The notes under the pieces were generated by a model. It made no database searches. It was not told the DNA's origin and saw nothing but the letters and a program-made list of their open reading frames with translations. A DNA stretch of 64,000 bases. Source: Pseudomonas japonica. Its GTDB lineage: Bacteria > Pseudomonadota > Gammaproteobacteria > Pseudomonadales > Pseudomonadaceae. The position numbers and the translations under genes were made by a program. The stretch lies in the NCBI RefSeq assembly GCF_013522925.1, contig NZ_JAAMQU010000007.1:186001-250000 (forward strand), written 5' to 3'. Positions 16,189-25,033 of this stretch are shown in pieces (position 1 is the stretch's first letter; each line of letters opens with the position of its first letter).

Positions 16189-17199
16189 ATGAATAAACGG
16201 TTTGCTGCCTTCAACCTGCTGGGCGCTGGCGTGCTTGCCGGCCTGACGGGGCCACTGGCGTATGCCGGCGAAAAAGTCGTACTGCTGACGTCCTGGTACG
16301 CGCAGGCCGAACACGGTGGTTTTTACCAGGCGCTCGCCGAAGGGCTTTACGCCAAGGAAGGCCTGGAGGTGACCATCCGCATGGGTGGGCCGCAGGTCAA
16401 TGGCATGCAACTGCTGGTGAGCGGCCAAGCGGATTTCATCCTCAACTATGACCTTCAGGTGCTCAAAAGCGTTGAGCAAGGCCTGCCGGTGGTGGCGGTG
16501 GCGGCCGCGTTCCAGGGCGACCCCCAGGGGTTGCTCACTCACGAAAACGTCGATGGTCTGAAGTCGCTCAAGGGCAAAAGCGTGCTGGTGTCCACCTCGG
16601 GGCAGCAAACCTGGTGGCCATGGCTCAAGCAGAAATACGGCCTGGATGATGCTCAGGCGCGGCCCTATACCTTCAACCTGCAACCCTTCCTGGCCAACCC
16701 CGACGCCACGCAACAGGCGTACGCCAGCTCGGAGCTGTTCCAGGCGATGAAGGCCGGCCAGAAGCCCAACTTCTACCTCTTCGCCGACGACGGCTACCCG
16801 CCCTACGGCTCCACGGTGGTCACCCGCCGGGACGTTATCGAACAACACCCGGAGCGGGTAGCCGGCTTCGTGCGGGCCAGCATGGAGGGCTGGAAGCACT
16901 ACCTGAACGACCCCGCCCGCGGCAACGCGCTGATCCAGCAAGACAACCCCAACATGAGCGATGAGCTATTGGCCTGGGGCGTGAGCACCTTGCGCAAATA
17001 CCGCCTGGTGACCGGCGGCGACGCCACCACGCAAGGCATTGGCGTGATGACCGACGGCCGCTGGCAGGCCACCCGCGATTTCATGGTGCAGGCCGGGCTG
17101 CTCGGCGCCGCAGCGCCTTGGCAAAGCGCCTACAGCACGCAATTCGTGAAAGCCCTGAACGTGCTGCCCGACCCCGCCGACCTTGCCGCTAGCCACTGA
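16189..17199 (+). CDS. ABC transporter substrate-binding protein, NMT1/SsuA type
   Basis: The product (336 residues) is a periplasmic binding protein of the NMT1/THI5-like fold used by SsuA, TauA, ThiY and pyrimidine-precursor transporters. A signal peptide of about 26 residues ends AYA. The mature N-terminus (KVVLLTSWYAQAEHGGFYQALAEG split over two strands) and GLKSLKGKSVLVSTSG are family-typical. I place the start at 16189, where GGAG has a nine-base spacer; an ATG at 16183 is also possible. It is first in a six-gene operon with ATPase, permease, Rieske oxygenase, deaminase and reductase, which points to a purine or pterin-like heterocycle as substrate. Confidence 0.87.
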   Translation: MNKRFAAFNLLGAGVLAGLTGPLAYAGEKVVLLTSWYAQAEHGGFYQALAEGLYAKEGLEVTIRMGGPQVNGMQLLVSGQADFILNYDLQVLKSVEQGLPVVAVAAAFQGDPQGLLTHENVDGLKSLKGKSVLVSTSGQQTWWPWLKQKYGLDDAQARPYTFNLQPFLANPDATQQAYASSELFQAMKAGQKPNFYLFADDGYPPYGSTVVTRRDVIEQHPERVAGFVRASMEGWKHYLNDPARGNALIQQDNPNMSDELLAWGVSTLRKYRLVTGGDATTQGIGVMTDGRWQATRDFMVQAGLLGAAAPWQSAYSTQFVKALNVLPDPADLAASH

Positions 17200-17218
17200 T
17201 TTTTCTGGAGTACACCCC

Positions 17219-18244
17219 ATGCTGGTAACCCAACAACCTGTATTGCGCCGTTTCTGGTACGCACTGCTACCCATGACCGCCCTGGACAACGGCCCTCAGC
17301 CATTTACCTTGCTCGGCGAACCGCTGGTGCTGTGGAAGCGCCCCACTGGCGAGCCGGTGGCCATGCGCGACCGCTGCTGCCACCGCACCGCGAAACTTTC
17401 CAAAGGCTTTGTGAGCGAAGACGGCAACATCGCCTGCGGCTACCACGGCTGGGAATACGATTGCAGCGGAACCTGCGTGAAGATTCCGCAAAACCCAAGC
17501 GGCGCCATCCCCCGCGGGGCCAGCGTGCAGGCGTTCCATTGCCAGGAAAAATACGGCTACGCCTGGGTGGCCCTGGACGACCCGTTACGCGACATCCCGG
17601 ACTTCCCCGAAGACGGCGCACCTGGCTACCGGCGGATTTTCCAGTTCTATGAACAATGGAACACCAGCCCGCTGCGGGTGATGGAGAACTCGTTCGACAA
17701 CTCGCACTTCTCCTTCGTGCACAAAGCCAACTTCGGCCTGTTCGATCAACCCGAACCTGCCACCTACGAATTCCGCGAAACCGACTACGGTTTCGAGGCT
17801 GAAACCCTGGTGCCCATCCGTAACCCGGAAGCGAGCTACCGCATCACCGGCAGCCAGCAGCCCATCACCCGGCGTCACCTGGTCAACCGCTATTACCTGC
17901 CGTTCTCGCGCCGCTTTGGCTGCATGTACCCGGACAGTGGCATCCATCACATCATCTACAACTGCGCCACGCCCATCGACGACGGTCGCCTGATGCTGGT
18001 GCAGTGGCTGTACCGCAACGACAGCGAAGAACAGTGCGGCACCCAGGAACTGATCGACTGGGACGCGGCCATCACCGCCGAAGACCGCGACATCCTCGAA
18101 GCCACGGACTACGACGCCTGTGTCGATACCCGCCGCCAGGTGGAGATGCACATGCCGTCCGACAAACCCGGCCTGATGATCCGCCGGCAACTGTTGGGCC
18201 TGCTCGAGGCCCACGGCGAACATGAAGTGTTCCTGCGTTCCTGA
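17219..18244 (+). CDS. Rieske non-haem iron oxygenase, alpha subunit
   Basis: This 341-residue protein is a one-subunit Rieske oxygenase of the VanA/NdmA-like group. The [2Fe-2S] motif is Cys53-x-His55 and Cys73-x2-His76 (RCCHR, CGYHGWEYD); the mononuclear iron ligands are Asp160, His163 and His168 in NSFDNSHFSFVH. Family members catalyse O- or N-demethylation or ring hydroxylation with O2. The partner reductase is the last gene of the same operon (21356). The adjacent deaminase suggests a purine-like substrate, and N-demethylases of methylxanthines belong to the same broad family, but the reaction here is unknown. Confidence 0.9.
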   Translation: MLVTQQPVLRRFWYALLPMTALDNGPQPFTLLGEPLVLWKRPTGEPVAMRDRCCHRTAKLSKGFVSEDGNIACGYHGWEYDCSGTCVKIPQNPSGAIPRGASVQAFHCQEKYGYAWVALDDPLRDIPDFPEDGAPGYRRIFQFYEQWNTSPLRVMENSFDNSHFSFVHKANFGLFDQPEPATYEFRETDYGFEAETLVPIRNPEASYRITGSQQPITRRHLVNRYYLPFSRRFGCMYPDSGIHHIIYNCATPIDDGRLMLVQWLYRNDSEEQCGTQELIDWDAAITAEDRDILEATDYDACVDTRRQVEMHMPSDKPGLMIRRQLLGLLEAHGEHEVFLRS

Positions 18245-18260
18245 CCCCGGGGTGCCCCTT

Positions 18261-19088
18261 ATGATGCTGCATAGCCTTGCGATGCCCGCCGTGCCCGTGC
18301 CTGACCAGCCCGGCCCGAACACACCCTTGTTCGCCAATCAGGTCGAGAAAACCTACCCCAACGGCACCCAGGCGCTGCAGCGGGTGAAGTTGTTGATCCA
18401 GCAAGGGGAGTTCGTGTCGCTGCTGGGCCCCTCCGGCTGCGGCAAAAGCACCCTGCTGAAGATGTTCGCCGGGCTTGAGCAGCCGTCCGCCGGGCACGTG
18501 CGTTGGTGGGGCAAGGCCGCGCCGGGCGACGGCGAGGCCGGCCAGAGCCTGGGCATGGTGTTCCAGGAAGCCACCCTGATGCCCTGGGCGCGGGTGCGCG
18601 ATAACGTGCGCCTGCCGCTGGACCTGGCGGGCGTACCAAGGCGCGACAGCGAGGCCAAGGTGGCCGCAGCGCTGGAGCTGGTGGGCCTTGGCCGGTTTGG
18701 CGCGGCCTACCCCCGCGAGCTGTCCGGCGGCATGCAGATGCGTGCGTCCATCGCCCGCGCGCTGGCTACAACGCCGAACCTGCTGCTGATGGACGAGCCC
18801 TTCGGCGCCCTCGACGAATTCACCCGCAACAAGCTCGACAGTGACTTGCGCGACCTTTATGCCCGGCAAGACCTCACCGTGGTGTTCGTTACGCACAGCA
18901 TCTATGAGGCTGTGTTCCTGTCGTCCCGTGTGCTGGTGATGGGCGCGCGGCCGGGGCGGGTGATCGCCGACGTGACCATCGACGGGCCCGCGCTGCGTGA
19001 CGAGGCCTTTCGAGCATCGCCAGGGTTTATCGCGCAATGCGCGCACCTTTCCCGGCTGCTGGTTGAAGCCAACCACGGCCATCATTGA
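18261..19088 (+). CDS. ABC transporter ATP-binding protein, SsuB/TauB type
   Basis: The ATPase (275 residues from the ATG at 18261) has Walker A GPSGCGKST, the signature LSGGM, Walker B LLLMDEPFGALDE and the switch histidine in FVTHS. The Q-loop is VFQEATLMPW, as in nitrate/taurine/sulfonate importers. The first 25 residues are a proline-rich extension before the ABC domain. An upstream in-frame ATG at 18222 would overlap the Rieske gene and is less likely. It works with the permease at 19108 and the binding protein at 16189. Confidence 0.92.
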   Translation: MMLHSLAMPAVPVPDQPGPNTPLFANQVEKTYPNGTQALQRVKLLIQQGEFVSLLGPSGCGKSTLLKMFAGLEQPSAGHVRWWGKAAPGDGEAGQSLGMVFQEATLMPWARVRDNVRLPLDLAGVPRRDSEAKVAAALELVGLGRFGAAYPRELSGGMQMRASIARALATTPNLLLMDEPFGALDEFTRNKLDSDLRDLYARQDLTVVFVTHSIYEAVFLSSRVLVMGARPGRVIADVTIDGPALRDEAFRASPGFIAQCAHLSRLLVEANHGHH

Positions 19089-19107
19089 TCCCGCCAGGAG
19101 GCTTTCC

Positions 19108-19908
19108 ATGTCTGCATCCCCTACTCCCTGGCTTGCGCGGCCGCGCCTGCTGGGCATCGTTTCGCCCATGATCGTCGGTGCCCTGTTGCTCGGCGTGTGG
19201 CAATTGGTGTGCATCGCCTGGCATGTCCCGGTGTATCTGGTGCCCGCGCCGCTGGATATCCTGCGCACGCTGATCACCGATGGGCCCATGCTGGCGGGCG
19301 CGCTCTGGGTCACGGTCAAAATCACCTGCCTGGCCTTTGCGCTGGCGGTGCTCATCGGCACCCTGGCCGCGTTTGTGTTCGTGCAAAGCCGGTTGATCGA
19401 AGCCAGCCTGTTCCCCTACGCAATCCTGCTGCAGGTAACCCCTGTGGTCGCCATTGCGCCGCTGATCATCATCTGGTGCAGCAACACCACGCTGGCGCTG
19501 GTGATTTGCGCCACCCTGGTGGCGATCTTCCCGGTGATCGCCAATACCGTGCTGGGGCTGCGCAGCGTCAGCCCTGGCCTGCTCAACCTGTTCCGGCTCA
19601 ACGGCGCCAGCCGCTGGCAAACCCTGCTGCGGCTGCGCATTCCCAGCGCCCTGCCGTGCTTTTTTGCCGGTTTACGTATTGCCAGCGGGCTGGCCTTGAT
19701 CGGCGCGGTGGTGGCCGAATTCGTTGCCGGCACCGGCGGCACGGGTGCGGGGCTGGCTTACCAGATCCTGCAAGCAGGTTTTCAACTCAATATCCCCCGG
19801 TTGTTCGCAGCCCTTGTGCTGATCGCCCTGACTGGCGTGGCACTGTTCAGCCTGATGGCGCTGCTGGCAAGGCTCAGCCTGCGGCACTGGCACGAGAGCG
19901 AACTGTAA
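19108..19908 (+). CDS. ABC transporter permease, SsuC/TauC type
   Basis: This 266-residue inner membrane protein has about six hydrophobic segments and the BPD_transp_1 coupling loop (LFRLNGASRWQTLLRLRIPSA in part, about residues 155-175, with the EAA-like helix). AGGAGG-like CAGGAGG precedes the ATG at 19108. Its stop overlaps an ATG of the next frame at 19908. It completes the importer with the ATPase and binding protein of the same operon. Confidence 0.92.
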   Translation: MSASPTPWLARPRLLGIVSPMIVGALLLGVWQLVCIAWHVPVYLVPAPLDILRTLITDGPMLAGALWVTVKITCLAFALAVLIGTLAAFVFVQSRLIEASLFPYAILLQVTPVVAIAPLIIIWCSNTTLALVICATLVAIFPVIANTVLGLRSVSPGLLNLFRLNGASRWQTLLRLRIPSALPCFFAGLRIASGLALIGAVVAEFVAGTGGTGAGLAYQILQAGFQLNIPRLFAALVLIALTGVALFSLMALLARLSLRHWHESEL

Positions 19909-19925
19909 TGAGAGGCGCGACCCAA

Positions 19926-21359
19926 ATGACTCAAAACAACAGCTGGCTGGTGCGCAATGCCAACGCAATTCTGACCGGCCTGAAGGGCTCGGCGGCGCGG
20001 CATACGGGCCCGGATATTCGCATCACGGCAGGCACCATCAGCGCAATTGGCGCCCTTTCCCCGATGCCCGGTGAACGCGTGCTGGATGCCAGCGGCTGCG
20101 TGATCTACCCGGCGTGGGTAAACACTCACCATCATCTGTTCCAGTCGCTGCTCAAAGGCATACCCGAAGGCATCGACCACAGCCTGGGGGCCTGGCTGGC
20201 CGCTGTACCCTACCGGTACCGCGGGTTGTTCGACGAGGGCAGCTTTCGCCTCGCCGCCCGGATCGGCCTGGTAGAGCTGGCGCGCTCCGGGTGCGTCACG
20301 GTAGCCGACCATCACTACCTTTACCTGCCCGGCATGGGCTTCGACAGCGCGGCAGTGCTGTTCGAAGAGGCCGAGCGGCTGGGTTTGCGCTTTGTGCTGT
20401 GCCGTGGGGGTGCTACCCAGGCGCGGCAGGCCGAAGGGGCGGTGACCGGGGCGGGCGCGGAAACGCTGGACCAGTACCTGCAGGACGTTGAGCGGCTGGT
20501 ACAGCGCTACCATGACCCGGCGGCCGACAGCTGGCGGCGGATCGTGATGGCCCCAACCAGCCCACCCTATTCGATGCCGCCGGAGCACCTGCGTGAAGCG
20601 GCCCGCGCGGCTCGGGGGCTGGGCGTCCGGCTGCATAGCCACCTCAGCGAAACCGTGGAATACGCCAATGAAACCCAGCGCCGCTGGGGCATGTCGCCGG
20701 TGGCCTTCTGCGCCGAGCATGAGTGGCTTGGCGACGATGTGTGGTTTGCCCACCTGGTGAAGCTGGCGCCCGAGGAAATCCAGCTGCTAGGGCAAACCCG
20801 TACCGGCATCGCCCATTGCCCGCAAAGCAATGGCCGGCTCGGCAGCGGCATTGCCGACGTAGTGGCGCTCGAAGCCGCTGGCGTGCAGGTGTCGATCGGG
20901 GTTGATGGCGCGGCCTCCAACGAGGCATGCGACATGATCAGTGAAACCCACGCCGCCTGGCTGCTGCAACGGGCGAAGGCAGGCGAACGCGCCCTGCCAG
21001 CTTGGGCCGGTGGCCAACAGGAAGGCGGTGCGCACGCGGCAACCGTCGAGGACGTGGTGCGCTGGGGCACGGCCGGCGGCGCGGGTGTGCTTGGGCTGGA
21101 AAAAGTGGGCAGCCTGGCGGTTGGCATGGCGGCGGACCTTGCCATCTATCGCCTGGATGAGCCGCGCTATTTCGGCCTGCACGACCCGGCTATCGGCCCC
21201 GTGGTCGGTGGCGGCAGGCCTACGCTACGGGCATTGCTGGCAGGCGGGGAATTGAGGGTCGAGAACGACCGGATCCCTGGCCTGGACCTGGCAGAACTGG
21301 GCGAGCAAGCGCGCCAGGCCGTTCACCGGTTGCAACGTGCGGCGGGGGTACGGTCATGA
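19926..21359 (+). CDS. 8-oxoguanine deaminase-like amidohydrolase
   Basis: The product (477 residues) belongs to the ATZ/TRZ/guanine-deaminase branch of the amidohydrolase superfamily and resembles the characterised 8-oxoguanine deaminase PA0142, which releases ammonia to give urate. The metal-binding HxH is His68-His70 in NTHHHLFQSLL; later HSHLSE and GVDGAAS carry the other metal-site histidine and aspartate. I place the start at 19926, with AGAGG ten bases upstream; an ATG at 19908 is possible. A much longer open frame from 19197 overlaps the permease and is not real. The stop overlaps the reductase start (ATGA). Substrate could also be isoxanthopterin or a methylated analogue. Confidence 0.82.
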   Translation: MTQNNSWLVRNANAILTGLKGSAARHTGPDIRITAGTISAIGALSPMPGERVLDASGCVIYPAWVNTHHHLFQSLLKGIPEGIDHSLGAWLAAVPYRYRGLFDEGSFRLAARIGLVELARSGCVTVADHHYLYLPGMGFDSAAVLFEEAERLGLRFVLCRGGATQARQAEGAVTGAGAETLDQYLQDVERLVQRYHDPAADSWRRIVMAPTSPPYSMPPEHLREAARAARGLGVRLHSHLSETVEYANETQRRWGMSPVAFCAEHEWLGDDVWFAHLVKLAPEEIQLLGQTRTGIAHCPQSNGRLGSGIADVVALEAAGVQVSIGVDGAASNEACDMISETHAAWLLQRAKAGERALPAWAGGQQEGGAHAATVEDVVRWGTAGGAGVLGLEKVGSLAVGMAADLAIYRLDEPRYFGLHDPAIGPVVGGGRPTLRALLAGGELRVENDRIPGLDLAELGEQARQAVHRLQRAAGVRS

Positions 21360-22309
21360 CTTGGAACGCCATGCGAGTCACCGGGCTGCGCCTGGAACAG
21401 CCCGGCATCCTGGGCCTGGAGCTCAGCCCCGCAGACGGGCAACCCTTGGCTACCACCTGGGAGGCCGGTGCCCACGTAGACCTGCGCCTGCCCGGCGGGC
21501 TGGTCCGCCAATATTCGCTGGCGGGCCTGCCAACCGACGGGCGGATGCTGATTGCTGTGAAGCGCGAAGCGCAGTCGCGCGGCGGCTCACAATGGCTGCA
21601 CGAACAGCTGCGGATCGACACCCTGCTGGACGTGGGCCCGCCCCGTAACCTGTTCAAGCTCACCAGCGGCAACGGCCCGGTAGTGCTGATAGCCGCCGGC
21701 ATTGGCCTTACACCCTTGCTGGCCATGTACCGCCAATGCCTGGCGGAGGGTCGGCCAGTACGGCTACTGGGTTTTTCTCGCGCGCCCCGGGCCCCTCGCC
21801 TGCTGGAAGATCTGGCGGGCGACGTGCAGTGGCATGGCGGGCTGGCTGCCGCCCGGATCGCCGAGCTCCTACCGCTCCAGCTGGGAACCTGGCAAGCCGG
21901 GAGCACGCTGTATACCTGCGGGCCGGCGGGGTTCATGGACCGTGTGCAAACCACTGCCGTTGAACTCGGCTGGCCAGAGGATGCGCTGCACCGCGAGCAT
22001 TTCCAGCCGGCTGCCCAACCCGGTACTGCGGTTACCCTGGAGGATAACTGTGAGCTGGTACTGGCCCGTAGCGGCACTCGGGTGTCGGTCCAGCCAGGTG
22101 AAAGCCTGGCGAACGCCGCCGCCCGGGCTGGAACCCTGCTGCCGTTGTCGTGCGGGATGGGCATCTGCGGGGCTTGCGTAACGCGGGTGATCGAAGGCGA
22201 AGCGGACCACAGGGATGACTGCCTGACGCCCGCGCAACGGGCAAGTGGTGAATGGATAGCCCCGTGCGTATCCGGGTGCCGCGGTGAGCGCCTGGTGCTG
22301 GATGCCTAG
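21356..22309 (+). CDS. Phthalate/vanillate-type oxygenase reductase
   Basis: This 317-residue protein passes electrons from NAD(P)H to the Rieske oxygenase of the same operon. Order of domains: flavin-binding barrel with RQYSL (51-55), nucleotide-binding domain with GIGLTP (115-120) and CGP (188-190), then a plant-type [2Fe-2S] ferredoxin at the C-terminus with Cys266, Cys271, Cys274 and Cys304. This domain order is that of VanB and phthalate dioxygenase reductase. It overlaps the deaminase by four bases and is the last gene before a short gap. Confidence 0.92.
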   Translation: MTWNAMRVTGLRLEQPGILGLELSPADGQPLATTWEAGAHVDLRLPGGLVRQYSLAGLPTDGRMLIAVKREAQSRGGSQWLHEQLRIDTLLDVGPPRNLFKLTSGNGPVVLIAAGIGLTPLLAMYRQCLAEGRPVRLLGFSRAPRAPRLLEDLAGDVQWHGGLAAARIAELLPLQLGTWQAGSTLYTCGPAGFMDRVQTTAVELGWPEDALHREHFQPAAQPGTAVTLEDNCELVLARSGTRVSVQPGESLANAAARAGTLLPLSCGMGICGACVTRVIEGEADHRDDCLTPAQRASGEWIAPCVSGCRGERLVLDA

Positions 22310-22322
22310 GGGTGGTCGGCCT

Positions 22323-22397
22323 GAATTTGACAGCGTTCGTTATCATATCGATATGCCGCACTTTCCCTTTTTGGAAACCATGGCCGGTCGCACGCTC
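22323..22397 (+). pseudogene. 75-base remnant of a GT4 glycosyltransferase gene
   Basis: Twenty-five codons here, read in one frame, match residues near 88-112 of the intact glycosyltransferase at 40949-42007 (41210-41284): 18 of 25 residues agree, including HID, HFPF, ETMA and RTL. At DNA level the stretch GAAACCATGGCC is identical. Similarity ends abruptly on both sides. This looks like a decayed piece of a second copy or a recombination scar, with no start codon or promoter. Confidence 0.7.
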
Positions 22398-22426
22398 GTC
22401 CTTGCTCCCGCGCGGCGCGGCCGAAG

Positions 22427-22822
22427 TCAATGCGCCTGGCGTAGCCGTTCAAGTGCTTCCCTGAGCCACACGTTCGCCCGGTGCGAGCCGTCGGCGCAGC
22501 GGACCTCATAAGGAAGGCCGCTTGCATTGCTTTTGGTAGCCGCAAGATCAATAAAGTCCTCGGCACTGCCAATCAGGTGTTTCTCTTCAAGATAATCCAG
22601 CTTTTTCTCCAGATGTGCCCGAGCCTCAGGGCCGCGGAACTCCTTTCCATTACGAACAAACTGGCATTCGCTGTATTCGACGAAGGCCAACAACTTGTGT
22701 ATTTCCTCCTCGGACGATGGCGTAGCCTGCGCACCCGCATGCGTTGCCAACGCGACAAGAACAATACATGCCGCACCCCAATACGCGCTGATGGACCGCG
22801 CCCTGATTGCTAGCCACACCAT
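22427..22822 (-). CDS. DUF5329 exported protein
   Basis: The product has 131 residues with a hydrophobic signal segment (about 13-31, ending AGA) and a compact domain matching DUF5329 (YfeK-like): EIHKLLAFVEYSECQFVRNG, ARAHLEKKLDYL, AEDFIDLAATKSN and YEVRCADG, with a cysteine pair likely to form a disulfide in the periplasm. The family has no assigned function. It lies downstream of the envelope-glycan genes on the same strand, 136 bases after the sulfatase-fold gene, and may be a separate unit. Confidence 0.8.
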   Translation of the reverse strand: MVWLAIRARSISAYWGAACIVLVALATHAGAQATPSSEEEIHKLLAFVEYSECQFVRNGKEFRGPEARAHLEKKLDYLEEKHLIGSAEDFIDLAATKSNASGLPYEVRCADGSHRANVWLREALERLRQAH

Positions 22823-22958
22823 ATGGCACCCCCTTGTAAAGGCATATAACCGAACGATGTCAGCATCCAGCGCTTTTGCGCGCCGCCTAGCTGCCGTATC
22901 GAACCGGCAACGAACGGCTCATTTGAACCGAACCCTGCCGATTTGATACCAGGGAATG

Positions 22959-24917
22959 CTACTGCTTATTCGCCGGTAGCACTGCGGCTTCAGAGTCTGG
23001 AGGCGTTTCCCAGTCCAGAAGCTGCTGTTTGAAGTCATGGCTTGCGGTCTGGTAATAGGCGATGGCTCTTGCAATAAGCGGGTCGTCCACCGAGGCGGTG
23101 ACCTCCTGGCTCTCGCCAAGGGCCTGGATATGCCGGCGCAGCTCGCCACGAGGGCTGAGAATGGCCAGATCCTGGCCATCAAACAGGCCCAGATGCTGAT
23201 AATTACCCAACAGTACGCGAGGCGCCAGGTTTGCTTGGGCAAACATATCCCGCCCAAAGAATGTTGACGTATAGCTTGCGTTCAATAGCCCCAATACAGT
23301 GGGCGCAATGTCGATCTGGCTGGCCAGCCCTGCGTACTCTCCTGGCTTGATCAACTTTGGCCCATACATGAACAGGGGAATATGGTAATTGCTTACCGGA
23401 AGGTCTTCCTTCCCCGCGCTGCCGGCCGTATGGTCAGCGACAAATATGAACAGCGTACTGTCGAACCATGGCTTTTTACGGGCTTCTTCCAGAAACTTCC
23501 CTATGGCGTAGTCCGTATATTTTACCGCGCCGTCGCGCCCCTTGCCGGAGGGGATGTCGATTCGGCCATCCGGGTAGGTATAGGGCCTGTGGTTGGAAGT
23601 TGTCATCAACTGCAACAGGAATGGGGTCTGGTTCGAGAAACTGGCGTCGGCCACTTTAAGCGCTTGGCTGTAGAGGTCCTCGTCTGCCATGCCCCAGGCA
23701 TTTTTGAAGGTTATTTCTTCCTCCGCCACACTGCTTTGATCAACTATGCGATAGCCATTTCCACTGAAGAAGGCATTCATATTGTCGAAATAGCCACGGC
23801 CACCGTAGAGGAATACGGGGTCATAGCCTAAACCCCGCAGTTGCTGGCCCAGGCTGGCAAAGCCGCTCTCCCGACCCACCCGCTTCACGATGGACCGCCC
23901 AGGCGTAGGCGGCATGGAGAGGGTAATCGCTTCAAGCCCGCGATCTGTGCGGGTGCCGGTTGCGTAGAAGTTGCTGAAGTACAGGCTTTGCTTGCGCAAA
24001 TCATCGAGGTTAGGAGTGAGGTTACCCGGCCCTCCGTTGCTACCAAGATACTTTGCGCTCAGGCTTTCGATAGTAACCAGTACGATATTGGGGGTACGCA
24101 GCGCCCGCGTGCCTGTTACTTTGCGACGAATATCCTCCGGGTCGTCCCCTGCGAAAATGTCCGGGGTTTCGGCCAGCTCGGAGCGGATCAGTGTCCCGGC
24201 CCGTTGCGCATCAACCGTGGAATAAAACTGCTCATAATCCAGTTCGTTATTTCGAAACGCGGCGAAGAACTGGTACGGCCCGTTGCTTGACAGCTCGCGC
24301 TGGTAAGCGTTGCCGTTCTGCCCGCGGGGCCATTGTTGATCGGCAAGCAGGGCGCTGAGCCCCGCTACTACGCACAGCAACACGAACCACACCATGCGCA
24401 GTCTGGCTTCACCGATTGGGGCGCCCATGGCTTCTGCGAGCGGCCGGCGCAGCAGCAGGCTTATCGCCATGGCGAGCACGGCCAGTACTGACAACAACGT
24501 CCCGACAGGATAGGACTCCAGGATGTTGTTCAATACCTCGTCGGAGTACACAAGATAGTCAACGGCGATGAAATTGAAGCGAACGCCAAATTCATCCCAG
24601 AACAGCCATTCGGCGACCGCAACGAACAGCATCACAAACACGCTGAATGCAAAAACGCTCCGCAGCAGCCACCGATGGGGGCGCCAGCGCCAGAGCCTGG
24701 CCGGGCACACCAGGAGATAAAGACCCAGCGGCAGCATCGCGTAGCTGATAAAAGCCACATCATAGGCAAAGCCCACGAGGTAGCTCAGCACCGAACCGCT
24801 ACCCGCTTCGGTAAGGTGCGAGAACAGCAGGATTGACCGGGTGAGGGAGAAAACGACCAGCCAGCAGCAGGTCAGCAAGAGGAGATAGCGCACCGGCGCC
24901 GGGCGTGAGGCAGACAT
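22959..24917 (-). CDS. LTA-synthase-like sulfatase-fold membrane transferase
   Basis: This 652-residue protein has about five N-terminal transmembrane helices (residues 8-200) followed by a periplasmic sulfatase/alkaline-phosphatase-fold domain. Visible are NIVLVTIESLSAKYLG, where the threonine or serine would be the nucleophile, TTSNHRPYTYPDG, and FVADHTAG with metal-binding Asp-His. Relatives transfer phosphoglycerol or phosphoethanolamine to lipoteichoic acid, glucans or lipid A. It is last in the ugd-to-sulfatase gene run, so I expect a phospho-substituent on LPS or a periplasmic glycan. Donor and acceptor are not evident. Confidence 0.85.
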   Translation of the reverse strand: MSASRPAPVRYLLLLTCCWLVVFSLTRSILLFSHLTEAGSGSVLSYLVGFAYDVAFISYAMLPLGLYLLVCPARLWRWRPHRWLLRSVFAFSVFVMLFVAVAEWLFWDEFGVRFNFIAVDYLVYSDEVLNNILESYPVGTLLSVLAVLAMAISLLLRRPLAEAMGAPIGEARLRMVWFVLLCVVAGLSALLADQQWPRGQNGNAYQRELSSNGPYQFFAAFRNNELDYEQFYSTVDAQRAGTLIRSELAETPDIFAGDDPEDIRRKVTGTRALRTPNIVLVTIESLSAKYLGSNGGPGNLTPNLDDLRKQSLYFSNFYATGTRTDRGLEAITLSMPPTPGRSIVKRVGRESGFASLGQQLRGLGYDPVFLYGGRGYFDNMNAFFSGNGYRIVDQSSVAEEEITFKNAWGMADEDLYSQALKVADASFSNQTPFLLQLMTTSNHRPYTYPDGRIDIPSGKGRDGAVKYTDYAIGKFLEEARKKPWFDSTLFIFVADHTAGSAGKEDLPVSNYHIPLFMYGPKLIKPGEYAGLASQIDIAPTVLGLLNASYTSTFFGRDMFAQANLAPRVLLGNYQHLGLFDGQDLAILSPRGELRRHIQALGESQEVTASVDDPLIARAIAYYQTASHDFKQQLLDWETPPDSEAAVLPANKQ

Positions 24918-25033
24918 ACTTATTCCTTTAAGGCGAGTTCAGGCCCTTCCAGGTCGCTACCGGAAGGCGTGCCAGTTGTAGCCTCCTCAAAGTAGCAGGC
25001 GCAGTGACAAAAAAATGTAATGTTTGCCGACCG

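Noticed and set aside
19197..19925. N-terminal extension of the deaminase to 720 codons
   Set aside because: It lies wholly over the permease gene in another frame; family N-termini begin near 19926 (MTQNNSWLVRN).
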